DNA from: Solirubrobacteraceae bacterium
Lineage (GTDB): Bacteria; Actinomycetota; Thermoleophilia; Solirubrobacterales; Solirubrobacteraceae
Assembly (NCBI GenBank): GCA_025449845.1
Contig: JANWIP010000006.1
Span: 1-64,000 of the forward strand
Reading direction: 5' to 3'
Length of the DNA stretch: 64,000 nucleotides
The notes under the pieces are model-generated. The model was not told where the DNA came from, did not search any database, and saw only the letters and a program-made list of their open reading frames with translations. The number at the start of each line of letters is the position of its first letter. The stretch's first letter is position 1. This document shows positions 24,480 to 32,340 of the stretch, in pieces. The position numbers and the translations under genes were made by a program.

Positions 24480-25478
24480 TCACGAGGGCTTCCTTGCCTC
24501 ATGCGCCCAATGGGTGAGCCGCGCGCAGGCGATATCCACATACCGCCCCTCCCGTTCGATACCCAGGAACCGCCTACCCTCCAGCACCGCCGCCACGCCG
24601 GTCGAGGCGCTCCCGGTGAACGGGTCGAGCACCAAACCGCCCGGTGGAGTGACGAGGCCTACCAGCCAGCGCATCAGCGCCAGCGGCTTCACCGTGGGAT
24701 GGATGTTGCGCCGCAGGCGCACGGCGGGACGGCTGTAGAGCTGGTCGTCTACCAGGGGCAGCTGGTCGCATCCGGCCTCGCGCTCGGCCTTGGATGCTTT
24801 TGAGCAGAAGAAAAGGCGGGATGGCCGTAGATCGGGGCGGGCGGCATCGAGCATCGCCGCCGGACAGTCGCTGGTGCAGCCGGCCTCGGCGCAGGCGGGA
24901 GCGTGGGTGAGGGCGAGGTTCGCCGGCCAGTAGCCGTTCACGCGGTTCGTCTCGATGTTGAGCGCCCCGGTGCCGTGAGCCTCAATGTTGTCGATCGTTC
25001 TGCCCGCAAGCGGTTTGCGGGCCAACAAGACCGGCTCGTATCCAGGCCGGAGCATCGAAGCGAGCCCGCCGGGCAGCTTGCGAGCCTTGGGGACGCCTTG
25101 CGCGTACAGCCACAGCAGTTGGTCGCGCACCTCCAGCCCTCCGTCCTCTATACCCGACACCAGCCGATGGAAGGTTCTGGGAGCCCCGAACACCGCCATG
25201 ACGGCGCCCGGCCGGAGCACCCGCCGGCACTCAGCCGCCCACTGAGCCGTCCAGCACTCGAACGCTTCGCCCTGGCTCAACCGCTCCCCATCCGGACCTG
25301 TGGCGCGGAAGCTGTCCCACGACTCATCGTGGAAGCCGAGGCCGTATGGCGGGTCGGTGACGATCGCGTCGACAGAGTTCTCAGGGAGCTTCGCTAGTAG
25401 CGCGAGCGCGTCGGCCTCGATGAGCCCCCATGCCTGGGTGTCGTCCTCATACAAGGCGAGCTTGGCCGTGGTGCTCAT
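24480..25478 (-). CDS. DNA methyltransferase (beta-class N4-cytosine/N6-adenine type)
   Basis: A 332-residue enzyme with the catalytic motif TDPPYG near the N-terminus and the AdoMet-binding motif DPFTGSASTGVAAVLEGRRFLGIE near the C-terminus, i.e. the beta-class order. NIHPTVKPLALMRWLV is the conserved block just before the AdoMet motif. A small Cys cluster (CAEAGCTSDC) is inserted. No restriction enzyme lies nearby, so it is an orphan that may protect the element from host restriction. The start overlaps the upstream gene's stop as ATGA (25475-25478). Confidence 0.9.
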   Translation of the reverse strand: MSTTAKLALYEDDTQAWGLIEADALALLAKLPENSVDAIVTDPPYGLGFHDESWDSFRATGPDGERLSQGEAFECWTAQWAAECRRVLRPGAVMAVFGAPRTFHRLVSGIEDGGLEVRDQLLWLYAQGVPKARKLPGGLASMLRPGYEPVLLARKPLAGRTIDNIEAHGTGALNIETNRVNGYWPANLALTHAPACAEAGCTSDCPAAMLDAARPDLRPSRLFFCSKASKAEREAGCDQLPLVDDQLYSRPAVRLRRNIHPTVKPLALMRWLVGLVTPPGGLVLDPFTGSASTGVAAVLEGRRFLGIEREGRYVDIACARLTHWAHEARKPS

Positions 25479-26374
25479 GAGCGTGCCTCGGTGGTCAGGA
25501 GTACTGCGGCCTCGGCGGCGGTCGTGACGACGAACAGCTTGCGAGCTTCGGTCGGCAGCCGCCTCAGCGCCTCTTCGATGATCTCGGCGCGGGCGGTATC
25601 CGGTGCGACCCAGGCGGTACGGGGGAACACGCCGCGCTCGGATTGGAGGGTGCCGGTCTGCCAGCACTCAAGGTAGCGCCGCGCCTTGCCGGCAATCGTG
25701 ACCGGCGCCTCGGTCGCCATATCTTGCTCTAGGAACCACGACAGCTCGTAGTCGCCGATGCCGAGCTTCAGGTAGGCATCGGGCTTGAGGAGCTGTAGGG
25801 CTCCATACGGCCCCGGATACGAGCACCAGCAATCCGGCTCAGGGTCGAAGGCCAGCAGTTCGGCTCGTGGGTGCTGCACCTTCAGGTCGACATAGAGCTG
25901 GGCGACCGCCAGCGTGTGCGCGAGATGGCGCACGCCGGGTGTGTGCGGACGCCGTACCCGCCGCGCGGGAGAGCCGGCGGCAAGGAGCCGCTGGCCGCTA
26001 CTCCCAAGCGCAAAGGTCAGACCGGCGCTACCGGCGCGCACCCCGCCGACTCGGCGAGCGAGCGGTGAGAGTAGCTCCAGCTTGGCTAGTTTCGCCAGCC
26101 CCCGCCGCGCCAGCCGGGCACGGGTCGCGGGTGAGCCCTCCGGCCAGTACAGCTCCCGTAGTTGGGCGCCGCTCATCACGCGGAAGCGCGCCACCGTGGC
26201 GAGGATGTGCAGGTCACGGTCGGATAGGTGGTCGGGCGAAGGGGTGGGCGGGGCGGGGAGGCTGCGTCCAGGGGGACGCAGGTCTTGTATTGGCTGGGAG
26301 GGGCGAATGCCCCCGTCGTTGTTGGGGTTGTGGTGGAGGGCGCGCGACGCGACCGGACGGGCGAGCGGACTCAC
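25475..26374 (-). CDS. Replication-relaxation family protein
   Basis: A 299-residue protein. It has a winged-helix N-terminal half: LSDRDLHILATVARFRVMSGAQLRELYWPEGSPATRARLARRGLAKLAKLELL. A C-terminal nuclease-like half follows: HTLAVAQLYVDLK, LKPDAYLKL, YELSWFLEQDMATEAPVTIAGKARRYLECWQTG. The E..D and K placement resembles restriction-endonuclease-like folds. This matches the 'replication-relaxation' group on actinobacterial plasmids and integrative elements, thought to help start plasmid-type replication. It is coupled by ATGA at both ends, to the methyltransferase and the ATPase. Confidence 0.8.
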   Translation of the reverse strand: MSPLARPVASRALHHNPNNDGGIRPSQPIQDLRPPGRSLPAPPTPSPDHLSDRDLHILATVARFRVMSGAQLRELYWPEGSPATRARLARRGLAKLAKLELLSPLARRVGGVRAGSAGLTFALGSSGQRLLAAGSPARRVRRPHTPGVRHLAHTLAVAQLYVDLKVQHPRAELLAFDPEPDCWCSYPGPYGALQLLKPDAYLKLGIGDYELSWFLEQDMATEAPVTIAGKARRYLECWQTGTLQSERGVFPRTAWVAPDTARAEIIEEALRRLPTEARKLFVVTTAAEAAVLLTTEARS

Positions 26375-28557
26375 GCGCGCCTCCGCTTCCGGCCGAGTTC
26401 GCCGGTGTCTTCCTCTGGCGGGGTCGGTTGCGCGCCGCCATCTGGCTCGGTCGGTGCTCCGTACTCGCCCGCCGAGCGGTCGCGGATGGCCTCGGCCTGG
26501 CCGGTCGGCTCACCCAGCGCCTCGGTGCGGCCGGTGACGACCGCCACCTCGCTGCCAACACCGACGCCGACCCTGGCCGCAACCTCGAAGCGGCCGAGCG
26601 ACATCACGTCTTGGGTGGAGAGGCCGGGCAGCTCGCGGCTGAGACGAGCGGCCTCCTCCGCCGCCGCACGGAACGTGATCAGGGTCGCCACGTTGCCGAG
26701 CAGGCTGGAGCGGGTCGGTTCAGGCACGCGCCCCGTCGTTTGCAAACTGACCGTGATCGAGGCACCCAGCCCGCGCGCCCGTTCGGCGAGTAGCTCAAAC
26801 GAGAAGGGGACGCCGCGCGTCAGCGTTGCAAGCTCATCGACAACCAGCGAAACCGGCGAGCGCTGCTCCGGTGGCAGGGCGGAACGCGCCTCGATGCTGC
26901 TCCACACCAGATAGGCCAGCGCGCTGGCCACGAACATCGCCGGCCCCTCCCCCAGCTGGCCCGGCGACAGACTGATCAACAGCCACTTCTTTTCGGCCAG
27001 CAGCCGGGGGATGTCCAATGTCGGCGCGGGCGATGCCAGCACCGCTCGCACGCGCGGCATATTCAAAAGCGCCTGAACGCGCGCCATCGGGGCCTGGACG
27101 TGCTCGGCCTTGGCAGCAGATGAGAGCTGCTGCTCGTAGTGCTGCCAGGCGGCAATCTGGAAGCTGTCACTGAGCCGCGCCATTGCCGCCCGGCGGTAGG
27201 ACGAGTTGAAGAAGAGATCGCCAATGTTGGCGAGCGTGGCACCGGGCACCTCGCTTAGCGTGCGAACCGCCAGCCTCATGTAGTAGTCGCTCCTGACGCC
27301 CCACACCTCGGCGAAGGTGGCGCGCAGCGCGCCGGTCAACGCCTCCGCCCGCAGATCCGGGTCGCCTCCCGAAAACAGCGCCACACCAGGGATAGGCCGG
27401 GAATCGCCGGGGTCTAGCACGGCAAGCCGGGGAGCGTCCTGCGGCCGGACGTAATTCAGAACCGTGTTGATGAGATCCGGTCCCTTCGGGTCGATCACCA
27501 CCCCGCCGCTGGAACCGGCCGCGATATCGCTCAAGATGCCACTGGCAAGCAGCTCCGACTTGCCCGCGCCGGTCGGCCCCACCACACTGGTGTGGTGCAA
27601 CGCGGCCTCGGCCGAAAGCGCCACCGGCCGCTCGGTACCGCTACCGCTGCGCCCGATAAACAGCCGTCGCCCCTCACGCGGAACCCGTCGGGGAACCGGC
27701 AGCTCCCGCGCGGCGCCGACCTCGACGCCGGGGATCAGCTGGTCGCCGACCGGCCACATCAGGCAGGGCAGCAGCTCGGCCGCGTTCAACCAGCCGCTCG
27801 TGCGGGTCGTCTTCGGGAGCGAGTCCAGGCTGCGGCCGCGATACTCCGAGGTCAGGCGCAGCGCACCGAGAGAACCCCTCCGGCTACGGATCAGGCTGGC
27901 CACGTGCGCGCTCAATGCTTGGCCGCGAGACGGCCGCTCGGCTCTCACCAGCACTAACCCGGCTACTCGGAACCCCGGCCCCAGCCCCATCGTCTTCTGC
28001 CGCCACACGCGCTCGGCCTCTTTGGCGGCGCGGTCTTGCGGCTCGCTGCTCCGCAGAGCACCGGCCGTATCCGGGCGTACCGCCCAGCGCACGACGATTT
28101 CCTCGCCCGGCGCCAGCCTCAGCGCCGCCAGCACCGGCAGCGTCGCCTGCGGATTGTCCGTCACCAACGCCACCGGCGTGGGCGCAAAGATTTTCAGCGC
28201 GAACGTGGCGCGGCCCTCCGGGGCGGACTCCTTTGTCAAACGCAGGCCTGGCAGGGCCGCCCGGAGCATCGAGGTCGCCGAGTCTTTCGCCGCCGCCGGA
28301 ACCAATACGGCGTGAGCGATGCCCTCGGAGGTCATCGCCACCTCAAACACGCACTCCATCGACCGGGAGCTACCGGCGATACCGCTTAGCGCGATCTTGG
28401 CGCTGGCCGGGTCGGCTCCGAGCGGAAACCGCGCGCCGAGGCGTACCATGCTGGCGCGCATCGCGGCGTCGCGCCGATACTCGTGAGCCCAGATACCGGC
28501 CAGCATCGCCGAGCCGCCGCCGGCAGCCACCACCGCCGGGACAAGATCACCGTTCAT
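26371..28557 (-). CDS. TraG/VirD4-like conjugative ATPase
   Basis: A 728-residue protein. The N-terminus begins with a weak membrane-like stretch (VPAVVAAGGGSAMLAGIWA) and a 270-residue variable region. The ATPase core starts with HHTSVVGPTGAGKSELL (Walker A), then GGVVIDPKGPDLI, and has Walker B in PVSLVVDELATLTRG and the sensor SLQTTGR. These are features of type IV coupling proteins and their 'type IV secretory system conjugative DNA transfer' relatives, which pump DNA through the envelope. It is the best evidence that the second element is or was conjugative. It overlaps the small gene upstream by 11 bases and the next gene by ATGA. Confidence 0.85.
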   Translation of the reverse strand: MNGDLVPAVVAAGGGSAMLAGIWAHEYRRDAAMRASMVRLGARFPLGADPASAKIALSGIAGSSRSMECVFEVAMTSEGIAHAVLVPAAAKDSATSMLRAALPGLRLTKESAPEGRATFALKIFAPTPVALVTDNPQATLPVLAALRLAPGEEIVVRWAVRPDTAGALRSSEPQDRAAKEAERVWRQKTMGLGPGFRVAGLVLVRAERPSRGQALSAHVASLIRSRRGSLGALRLTSEYRGRSLDSLPKTTRTSGWLNAAELLPCLMWPVGDQLIPGVEVGAARELPVPRRVPREGRRLFIGRSGSGTERPVALSAEAALHHTSVVGPTGAGKSELLASGILSDIAAGSSGGVVIDPKGPDLINTVLNYVRPQDAPRLAVLDPGDSRPIPGVALFSGGDPDLRAEALTGALRATFAEVWGVRSDYYMRLAVRTLSEVPGATLANIGDLFFNSSYRRAAMARLSDSFQIAAWQHYEQQLSSAAKAEHVQAPMARVQALLNMPRVRAVLASPAPTLDIPRLLAEKKWLLISLSPGQLGEGPAMFVASALAYLVWSSIEARSALPPEQRSPVSLVVDELATLTRGVPFSFELLAERARGLGASITVSLQTTGRVPEPTRSSLLGNVATLITFRAAAEEAARLSRELPGLSTQDVMSLGRFEVAARVGVGVGSEVAVVTGRTEALGEPTGQAEAIRDRSAGEYGAPTEPDGGAQPTPPEEDTGELGRKRRRA

Positions 28558-28717
28558 GCTTACGCTCCCGGCGTTTGGCTTTCTCTCTCGCCTCGCGCTC
28601 TCTTCTGGCGCGCAGCTCTGATTTTCCCATTAAGTAGTACAGATAGCTGAGCTCTTCCGTGGACATCGAAAGCTCGCGTTTTTTAACCCCCTTTACCTTG
28701 ATCCGCCGTGTGGCCAT
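28547..28717 (-). CDS. Tiny basic protein, overlaps the coupling ATPase gene
   Basis: A 56-residue, very basic helical protein starting MATRRIKVKGVKKREL, with ELSYLYYLMGKSELRARRERE in the middle. GGGAGGAGG lies just upstream of ATG 28717 and the stop overlaps the ATPase start by 11 bases. These signals make a real gene likely despite its size. A role in DNA binding or in docking to the ATPase is conceivable. A two-codon frame (MNN) with its own AGGAGG lies just before it and may be a leader. Confidence 0.65.
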   Translation of the reverse strand: MATRRIKVKGVKKRELSMSTEELSYLYYLMGKSELRARREREAREKAKRRERKHER

Positions 28718-28836
28718 AGATAATACCTCCTCCCTTGTTAGTTGTTCATAATTTCACCTCCTGTTCGGTTTATGTTCGGTATTGAACCTCCTGAGTATTG
28801 ACCGGAGCTTACGGGCCTGTCAAGAACTTTTTTGCG

Positions 28837-29001
28837 TCAACGGGTGTAGAACCAGACGGCGCGCAAGACAGCGACGCCAATGAAGAGGACTGTTACGAGT
28901 GGCACCAGGGCTCCGGCAAGTCGGCCGAGCGCGGGGGCGGCGGCATCAAGGACTGCGAGCACGGCGAACACAAGCAGAAGCAGTTGGATTAGCTTGTTCA
29001 C
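28837..29001 (-). CDS. Tiny membrane protein
   Basis: A 54-residue protein with two hydrophobic segments: LIQLLLLVFAVLAVLDAA and ALVPLVTVLFIGVAVLRAVWF. GTG 29001 overlaps the stop of the upstream gene as GTGA, and AAGGGG lies just upstream. It resembles the small holin-like or conjugation membrane proteins found in such operons, without a named family. Confidence 0.6.
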   Translation of the reverse strand: MNKLIQLLLLVFAVLAVLDAAAPALGRLAGALVPLVTVLFIGVAVLRAVWFYTR

Positions 29002-29237
29002 AACCGCCCCTTAGGACGGCTGTTGTTGGCGAGCAGATCGTCCATCGCTGCTCCCAAGAGCACGTCGGTGGCGTCACGCTCAACTTGCAGGTTGGCGTTG
29101 GCGTCGATCAGCTCGTAGAGTTCCTTTTCCTTACGGAGTAGGTCGTCTCGCAGGCGCTCATTTGCGTCCGCGAGGATCACAACCGCCCGTCGCTCCCTTT
29201 TGGAATGACGAAGAAGCCGTTGTTCGCGCTCAGTCAT
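28998..29237 (-). CDS. Small coiled-coil protein
   Basis: A 79-residue, strongly charged helical protein (ADANERLRDDLLRKEKELYELIDANANLQVERD), probably a coiled coil. It overlaps the upstream gene by ATGA (29234-29237) and the downstream gene by GTGA. It is part of the compact chain of small element genes; function unknown. Confidence 0.6.
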   Translation of the reverse strand: MTEREQRLLRHSKRERRAVVILADANERLRDDLLRKEKELYELIDANANLQVERDATDVLLGAAMDDLLANNSRPKGRL

Positions 29238-29500
29238 AGCGAGCGCTCCTCCCTACACGTTCCCTCGACAACTTCGCCTTGGGCCTCGGCGGCGATGCGC
29301 CGCAGCTCTTTCATGCCGTTTCGCTGTGCGGTCTCAATGGCCGCGAGGTGGTAGTGATGCGCCCAGGCTTCTTCTTCGCGCCGATAGGCAGCCATGATGC
29401 GGTCGTCTTCGCGGTTACTGATTTCGGTGGCCAGATCTTTGACGACGGCGTAGACGAGCCAGCACAGCAGGAACGCCACAATGATGAGGAAAAGCTCCAT
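29234..29500 (-). CDS. Small membrane-anchored helical protein
   Basis: An 88-residue protein with one N-terminal membrane segment (MELFLIIVAFLLCWLVYAVV) followed by a charged helical cytoplasmic part containing RREEEAWAHHYHLAAIETAQRNGMKELRRIAAEA. It is linked by ATGA to the next small gene. A membrane scaffold of a transfer apparatus is one possibility. Confidence 0.6.
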   Translation of the reverse strand: MELFLIIVAFLLCWLVYAVVKDLATEISNREDDRIMAAYRREEEAWAHHYHLAAIETAQRNGMKELRRIAAEAQGEVVEGTCREERSL

Positions 29501-29504
29501 CGCT

Positions 29505-29789
29505 TCAGTCTCCGGAGCGGTGGATGTGGCCGATAATGACTACCGTCGTGGCATTGGAAGCGGATTCGAGCTGGCGCGCGACCCAGGGAACCTCATTTGC
29601 CAAGGCTCCAGCCAAGGAGCCGACTTCGGCGATCCCGACCAGGCCATTACGGGCGGCCCTGACCGACCGCCGGATGCGCAAGGCGTCCTGGTTGCTGACG
29701 AGAGCGGCCTGGGCGTCCTGCTTGGCGAGCTGGCGGTTGATGCGGGCGGGGAAGAGCCCACTGTGGGGTTCGGGGAGGTACTGGCTCAT
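29505..29789 (-). CDS. Small hypothetical element protein, first gene of the minus-strand operon
   Basis: A 94-residue protein beginning MSQYLPEPHSGLFPARINRQLAKQDAQAALVSNQDALRIRR. GAAAGGAG precedes ATG 29789. The C-terminal half is mildly hydrophobic (VGIAEVGSLAGALANEVPWVARQL). I recall similar small proteins at this place on actinobacterial elements but cannot name a function. Its promoter should lie in the 29790-29960 spacer. Confidence 0.6.
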   Translation of the reverse strand: MSQYLPEPHSGLFPARINRQLAKQDAQAALVSNQDALRIRRSVRAARNGLVGIAEVGSLAGALANEVPWVARQLESASNATTVVIIGHIHRSGD

Positions 29790-29966
29790 CGAATGGCTCC
29801 TTTCACGCTGGTGGCTATTGCGAGCCATGAGAGCAGCCGAAGCGCAACGCCCAAAGGGAGCCGGCGGAGGTCAGAGGACGCGACTGGATGCCCGTGGAAG
29901 CGACTGGATGAGAGCCGATTGCTTCCGTCCGAAGAACCTGTCAAGCTACTATCCCGGTCAGGGTTG

Positions 29967-29994
29967 AGAACCTGCTTCAGGTGAAGCAGGTTCT
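29967..29994. promoter_or_regulatory. 28-bp perfect palindrome between divergent transcription units
   Basis: AGAACCTGCTTCA and TGAAGCAGGTTCT are perfect inverted copies separated by two bases. The site lies in the spacer between the minus-strand mobility operon (from 29789) and the plus-strand gene at 30022. It could be a dimeric regulator's operator, a hairpin in the short leader of the plus gene, or part of an origin of transfer. Confidence 0.6.
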
Positions 29995-30021
29995 AAGGGT
30001 CCCCGCTCACTCAAGCTCTTT

Positions 30022-30516
30022 ATGGAGTTGTTCGTGGACCCTTTTGACCTTCCTACGCCTCTTGATGTTGAGGGCGACCTCAACCAGATCGTTCATAACC
30101 TCAAGCGCTGGGAAGCTCTCCCACTACACGGCCTGCGTGCGCTGCCCTCGGTTCGTTCCCTGACACCGCCTCCAGCAGACCACGCTCGCTATGAGGGGCA
30201 GCCCGCTCGTCGTACTAATGCGGCGATTCGTCAGCGTATTGAGGAAGCGACCGAAAGAACCGTCCTAGAAGGTGACCAAGAAGCGTTGGCGAGTCTCTTT
30301 ACGTTTCACGAGCCGAAACGCTTGTTGAAGACGCGTCAAGAGGAGGCCGCCACATATCGTGATGTGGAGTCGGAAAGTTTCCGCAAAGAAAACGAGAAGA
30401 TACTACTCCGAGCGCTAGCTGAAGAGATGTATCGGTGGGAGTTGGAGCAGGCGTTGCGTCAGTCGCTACACAAGACAGCTAATCTTGACACAGAGCTACC
30501 AGCGGCCGCACAATAG
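30022..30516 (+). CDS. Hypothetical charged helical protein
   Basis: A 164-residue protein. The N-terminus (VDPFDLPTPLDVEGDLNQIVHNLKRWEALPL) is followed by a basic, mostly helical region with many Arg, Glu and Gln. No motif is recognised. The start is uncertain: ATG 30022 has no clear Shine-Dalgarno sequence and GTG 30033 is near. It is the first plus-strand gene of the cargo half. Confidence 0.5.
   Translation: MELFVDPFDLPTPLDVEGDLNQIVHNLKRWEALPLHGLRALPSVRSLTPPPADHARYEGQPARRTNAAIRQRIEEATERTVLEGDQEALASLFTFHEPKRLLKTRQEEAATYRDVESESFRKENEKILLRALAEEMYRWELEQALRQSLHKTANLDTELPAAAQ
30485..30514 (+). promoter_or_regulatory. Candidate promoter for the first hairpin-leader gene
   Basis: A perfect TTGACA (30485-30490) is followed after 18 bp by CACAAT (30509-30514), giving an expected start near 30521. 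It lies inside the end of the preceding gene. The conserved leader hairpin begins about 22 bases later. Confidence 0.45.
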
Positions 30517-30542
30517 ATGCGCTACATCCTGACTGTTATGTG

Positions 30543-30596
30543 TGTCTCCGAGCATCGGGTTCGGAGACAGGCGAGACAGAGCAGGAGGTACAGACC
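30543..30596 (+). ncRNA. Conserved hairpin leader, copy 1
   Basis: TGTCTCCGA and TCGGAGACA form a perfect 9-bp stem around the loop GCATCGGGT. Thirteen bases later comes AGGAGG (30583-30588), then the TTG start at 30597. A homologous leader with the same spacing lies at 34557-34609. About 39 of 53 positions match without gaps and most differences are transitions. One stem pair changes C-G to T-A, and one C-G becomes T-G, so pairing is kept. This suggests selection for an RNA structure, probably controlling translation. Confidence 0.6.
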
Positions 30597-30893
30597 TTGA
30601 GCGATACCAGTGGCACCTCAACCGAGACCGACCCAACATTCGAGGTACCGGAGGACGCCGTGTTGCTTGTGGGCAGGGAAATGGCTGTTCTCGCCAGACC
30701 CTGGAAGCATGGCGATCGGACAGGTATCACTGCCGAGCGCACATATATGTATCGCGGGAGTCGCCCAATATTTGGCCCCCTAGATATAACGACCGAGCGC
30801 CTTGCCGAAATGCTCGCTACCGGTGAGCTTCACGAGTTCCGCGCCTGCGCCCCAAATCACCCTTCATCATCGGGCTCGGCGCCTACAGCCTGA
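30597..30893 (+). CDS. Hypothetical protein behind a conserved hairpin leader
   Basis: A 98-residue protein. The TTG start at 30597 is decided by AGGAGG eight bases upstream; the open frame extends back to 30540 only through the leader. The Ser/Thr-rich N-terminus (SDTSGTSTETDPTFEVPED) is followed by a compact part (AVLLVGREMAVLARPWKHGDRTGITAERTYMYRGSRPIFGPLDITTERLAEMLATGELHEF) that may be a small beta-barrel-like fold. No family is recognised. A terminator follows the stop. Confidence 0.55.
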   Translation: MSDTSGTSTETDPTFEVPEDAVLLVGREMAVLARPWKHGDRTGITAERTYMYRGSRPIFGPLDITTERLAEMLATGELHEFRACAPNHPSSSGSAPTA

Positions 30894-30906
30894 TCCTCGC
30901 GACACA

Positions 30907-30936
30907 TCCCCCGGCGCTCACCATGAGCGTCCGGGG
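30907..30936 (+). terminator. Intrinsic terminator-like hairpin
   Basis: CCCCCGGCGCTCA pairs with TGAGCG-T-CCGGGGG: 13 bp with a single bulged T, a CCA loop and the tail CTTTGATTAT. It lies 14 bases after the stop at 30893. Confidence 0.7.
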
Positions 30937-30973
30937 GCTTTGATTATCCGCTCTGTAGCGGCGAGCCCTTGCC

Positions 30974-31020
30974 TCACAGCTTGACATCACAGAGGCGGAA
31001 TATCACAGTTTGACATCACA
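30974..31020. repeat. 18-bp direct repeats containing TTGACA
   Basis: TCACAGCTTGACATCACA (30974-30991) recurs with one change at 31003-31020, 29 bp apart, i.e. close to three helical turns. Each copy contains TTGACATCACA. They lie upstream of the small gene at 31122 and could be tandem operator sites or overlapping -35 elements. Confidence 0.55.
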
Positions 31021-31058
31021 TCAATCACACTCTTAGTGTGGGGCGCTCTAATCAAAGC

Positions 31059-31121
31059 GGCTCCGACGCAGGGTAGTAGCCCCGCGCCGGAGCCTCGACA
31101 CAAGGAGGACGAAGCTCCCTT
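31059..31121 (+). promoter_or_regulatory. Leader with hairpin before the 31122 gene
   Basis: GGCTCCG (31059-31065) pairs with CGGAGCC (31088-31094). AAGGAGG follows at 31102-31108, 13 bases before the ATG, a long spacing. The architecture recalls the two hairpin leaders in this element, but the sequence is not similar enough to call it a third copy. Confidence 0.35.
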
Positions 31122-31373
31122 ATGCCTGAAACTGATTCTACCCTCACCCCGGCCGAGCGTGATCAGTACGCCGACGGGAACATCCTGCTCTGGCTCACCA
31201 CTGGCGACATCCAGCGCCCCTGGTCGGTCGATGAGATCATCCGTGAATACGGCGACTCCGCCGATGCCACCGACGCTCTCTCTCGCCTGCACGGCGTCGG
31301 GCTCATCCACCGCCAGGGCGAGTTCGTGTGGGCCAGCCGAGCCGCTATCCGGGCCAACGAGATCGCCATATAG
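31122..31373 (+). CDS. Small winged-helix-like element protein
   Basis: An 83-residue protein. ILLWLTTGDIQRPWSVDEIIREYGDSADATDALSRLHGVGLIHRQGEFVWASRAAIRANEI shows a winged-helix layout. It closes with the same 'L..L...GLIHR.GEFVWASR' signature as the chromosomal proteins at 14761 and 20084. It may therefore be a DNA-binding regulator captured from, or donated to, the chromosome. Function is not known. Confidence 0.65.
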   Translation: MPETDSTLTPAERDQYADGNILLWLTTGDIQRPWSVDEIIREYGDSADATDALSRLHGVGLIHRQGEFVWASRAAIRANEIAI

Positions 31374-31429
31374 TCGGCTGGCAGAGCCGCCGCGCCGCTC
31401 GGATCAGGGCGCGGCGGCTCATGGCCTCC

Positions 31430-31942
31430 CTACGACACGGGGCGCCGCGTCCCGCCCGGCAGCTCGTTCAGCACGATGCTGGCGATCTCGGCCATGCCCG
31501 CGGCCCGACTGAGCACTACGGTCGACTTCGCCCCCGGCTCATCGATGATCTGGAGCACATAGGCCAAGAGCCGCCGGAAGATACTTCTGATCTCATCCGA
31601 GGCCAGCGTGATCGCATACACGTCCTTGCGGCCCTTGGGCTCCCACCCAATCTGATCGAGCAAACGCATATCCTCCTCGAACCGGACCCGCAACCGCCGC
31701 GCCAGGTGCAGCTCGCCGCCCCTGATGAGGGTCGTCATGTCCGCGATTGCCCCCACGTCAACCAACAGATATTGATACACCTCGTCCCGCTGAGAGTTAA
31801 CCAAGAAAATACCCATCCACACTCCATTCGGGTCAGGGCCGGGGCTGACCTCGGCCACTATGTACGTAAGGACCCGATGAAGCCATGAGCCAGGGCGATA
31901 GGGCAAGGTGTGAAAGCGCCGATCAGAGCGACACCAGCACAC
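31430..31942 (-). CDS. Hypothetical cytoplasmic protein
   Basis: Up to 170 residues. The convincing part starts around residue 27 (LTYIVAEVSPGPDPNGVWMGIFLVNSQRDEVYQYLLVDVGAIADMTTLIRGGELHLARRLRVRFEEDMRLLDQIGWEP), with a strand-rich first half and a helical second half. The N-terminal 25 residues are Cys- and Arg-rich and may be untranslated; a GTG near 31860 is a possible start. It converges with the gene ending at 31373. No family is recognised. Confidence 0.5.
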   Translation of the reverse strand: MCWCRSDRRFHTLPYRPGSWLHRVLTYIVAEVSPGPDPNGVWMGIFLVNSQRDEVYQYLLVDVGAIADMTTLIRGGELHLARRLRVRFEEDMRLLDQIGWEPKGRKDVYAITLASDEIRSIFRRLLAYVLQIIDEPGAKSTVVLSRAAGMAEIASIVLNELPGGTRRPVS

Positions 31943-31965
31943 ATAGCCAACCCAGCGACTTCCTA

Positions 31966-31971
31966 TATAAT
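31966..31971 (+). promoter_or_regulatory. Consensus -10 element
   Basis: A perfect TATAAT lies 24 bases before the ATG at 31995. I see no good -35 box at the right distance, so an activator may be needed. Confidence 0.35.
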
Positions 31972-31994
31972 GAACCCATCACACGGAGGCCCAC

Positions 31995-32240
31995 ATGAAT
32001 GAAGACGATGCCACAAATATGTTCCTCAACCCGTTCTATGCCATAAACATCGAGCCCGACCTGGCCGTAGAGCATGAGCCGCTAGTGTCGGAGGCTGATT
32101 GGGTACGAGCCAACGTCAAGCTCATGGAGGAGATCGGCGCCCAAGAGTGGCTGGAGCGCCTACTTGCTGTCCTGCAAGGCGCTGGCCCGCGCAACCCTGA
32201 CGAACTGGCTAGTCCACACGACCGGCCAGAGAACAACTAA
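31995..32240 (+). CDS. Small conserved hypothetical protein (NPFYAI...HEP family)
   Basis: An 81-residue protein. NPFYAINIEPDLAVEHEPLVSEADWVRANVKLMEEIGAQEWLERLLAVLQG resembles a family of short actinobacterial proteins I recall, in which an 'NPFYA' start and a 'HEP..s...WV.AN..li.e.G...wL..LL..L.g' body are constant. Function is not known. CGGAGG precedes ATG 31995 at good spacing. Confidence 0.65.
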   Translation: MNEDDATNMFLNPFYAINIEPDLAVEHEPLVSEADWVRANVKLMEEIGAQEWLERLLAVLQGAGPRNPDELASPHDRPENN

Positions 32241-32340
32241 ACAAATCACTCGGTAAGAGACAAGGCTTGACCCGACGCCCTCAGGTCATGGATTATAGGC
32301 GGTGCATGGGCGTCGGCTCTCGTCATTACGCAGAAGTGAT

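Noticed and set aside
28798-28992. A 64-codon plus-strand open frame
   Set aside because: The minus strand of the same bases encodes a two-helix membrane protein with a GTGA-coupled start, which is far better supported.
31328-31888. A 186-codon plus-strand open frame
   Set aside because: It is antisense to the more protein-like frame at 31430-31942 and lacks a start signal.
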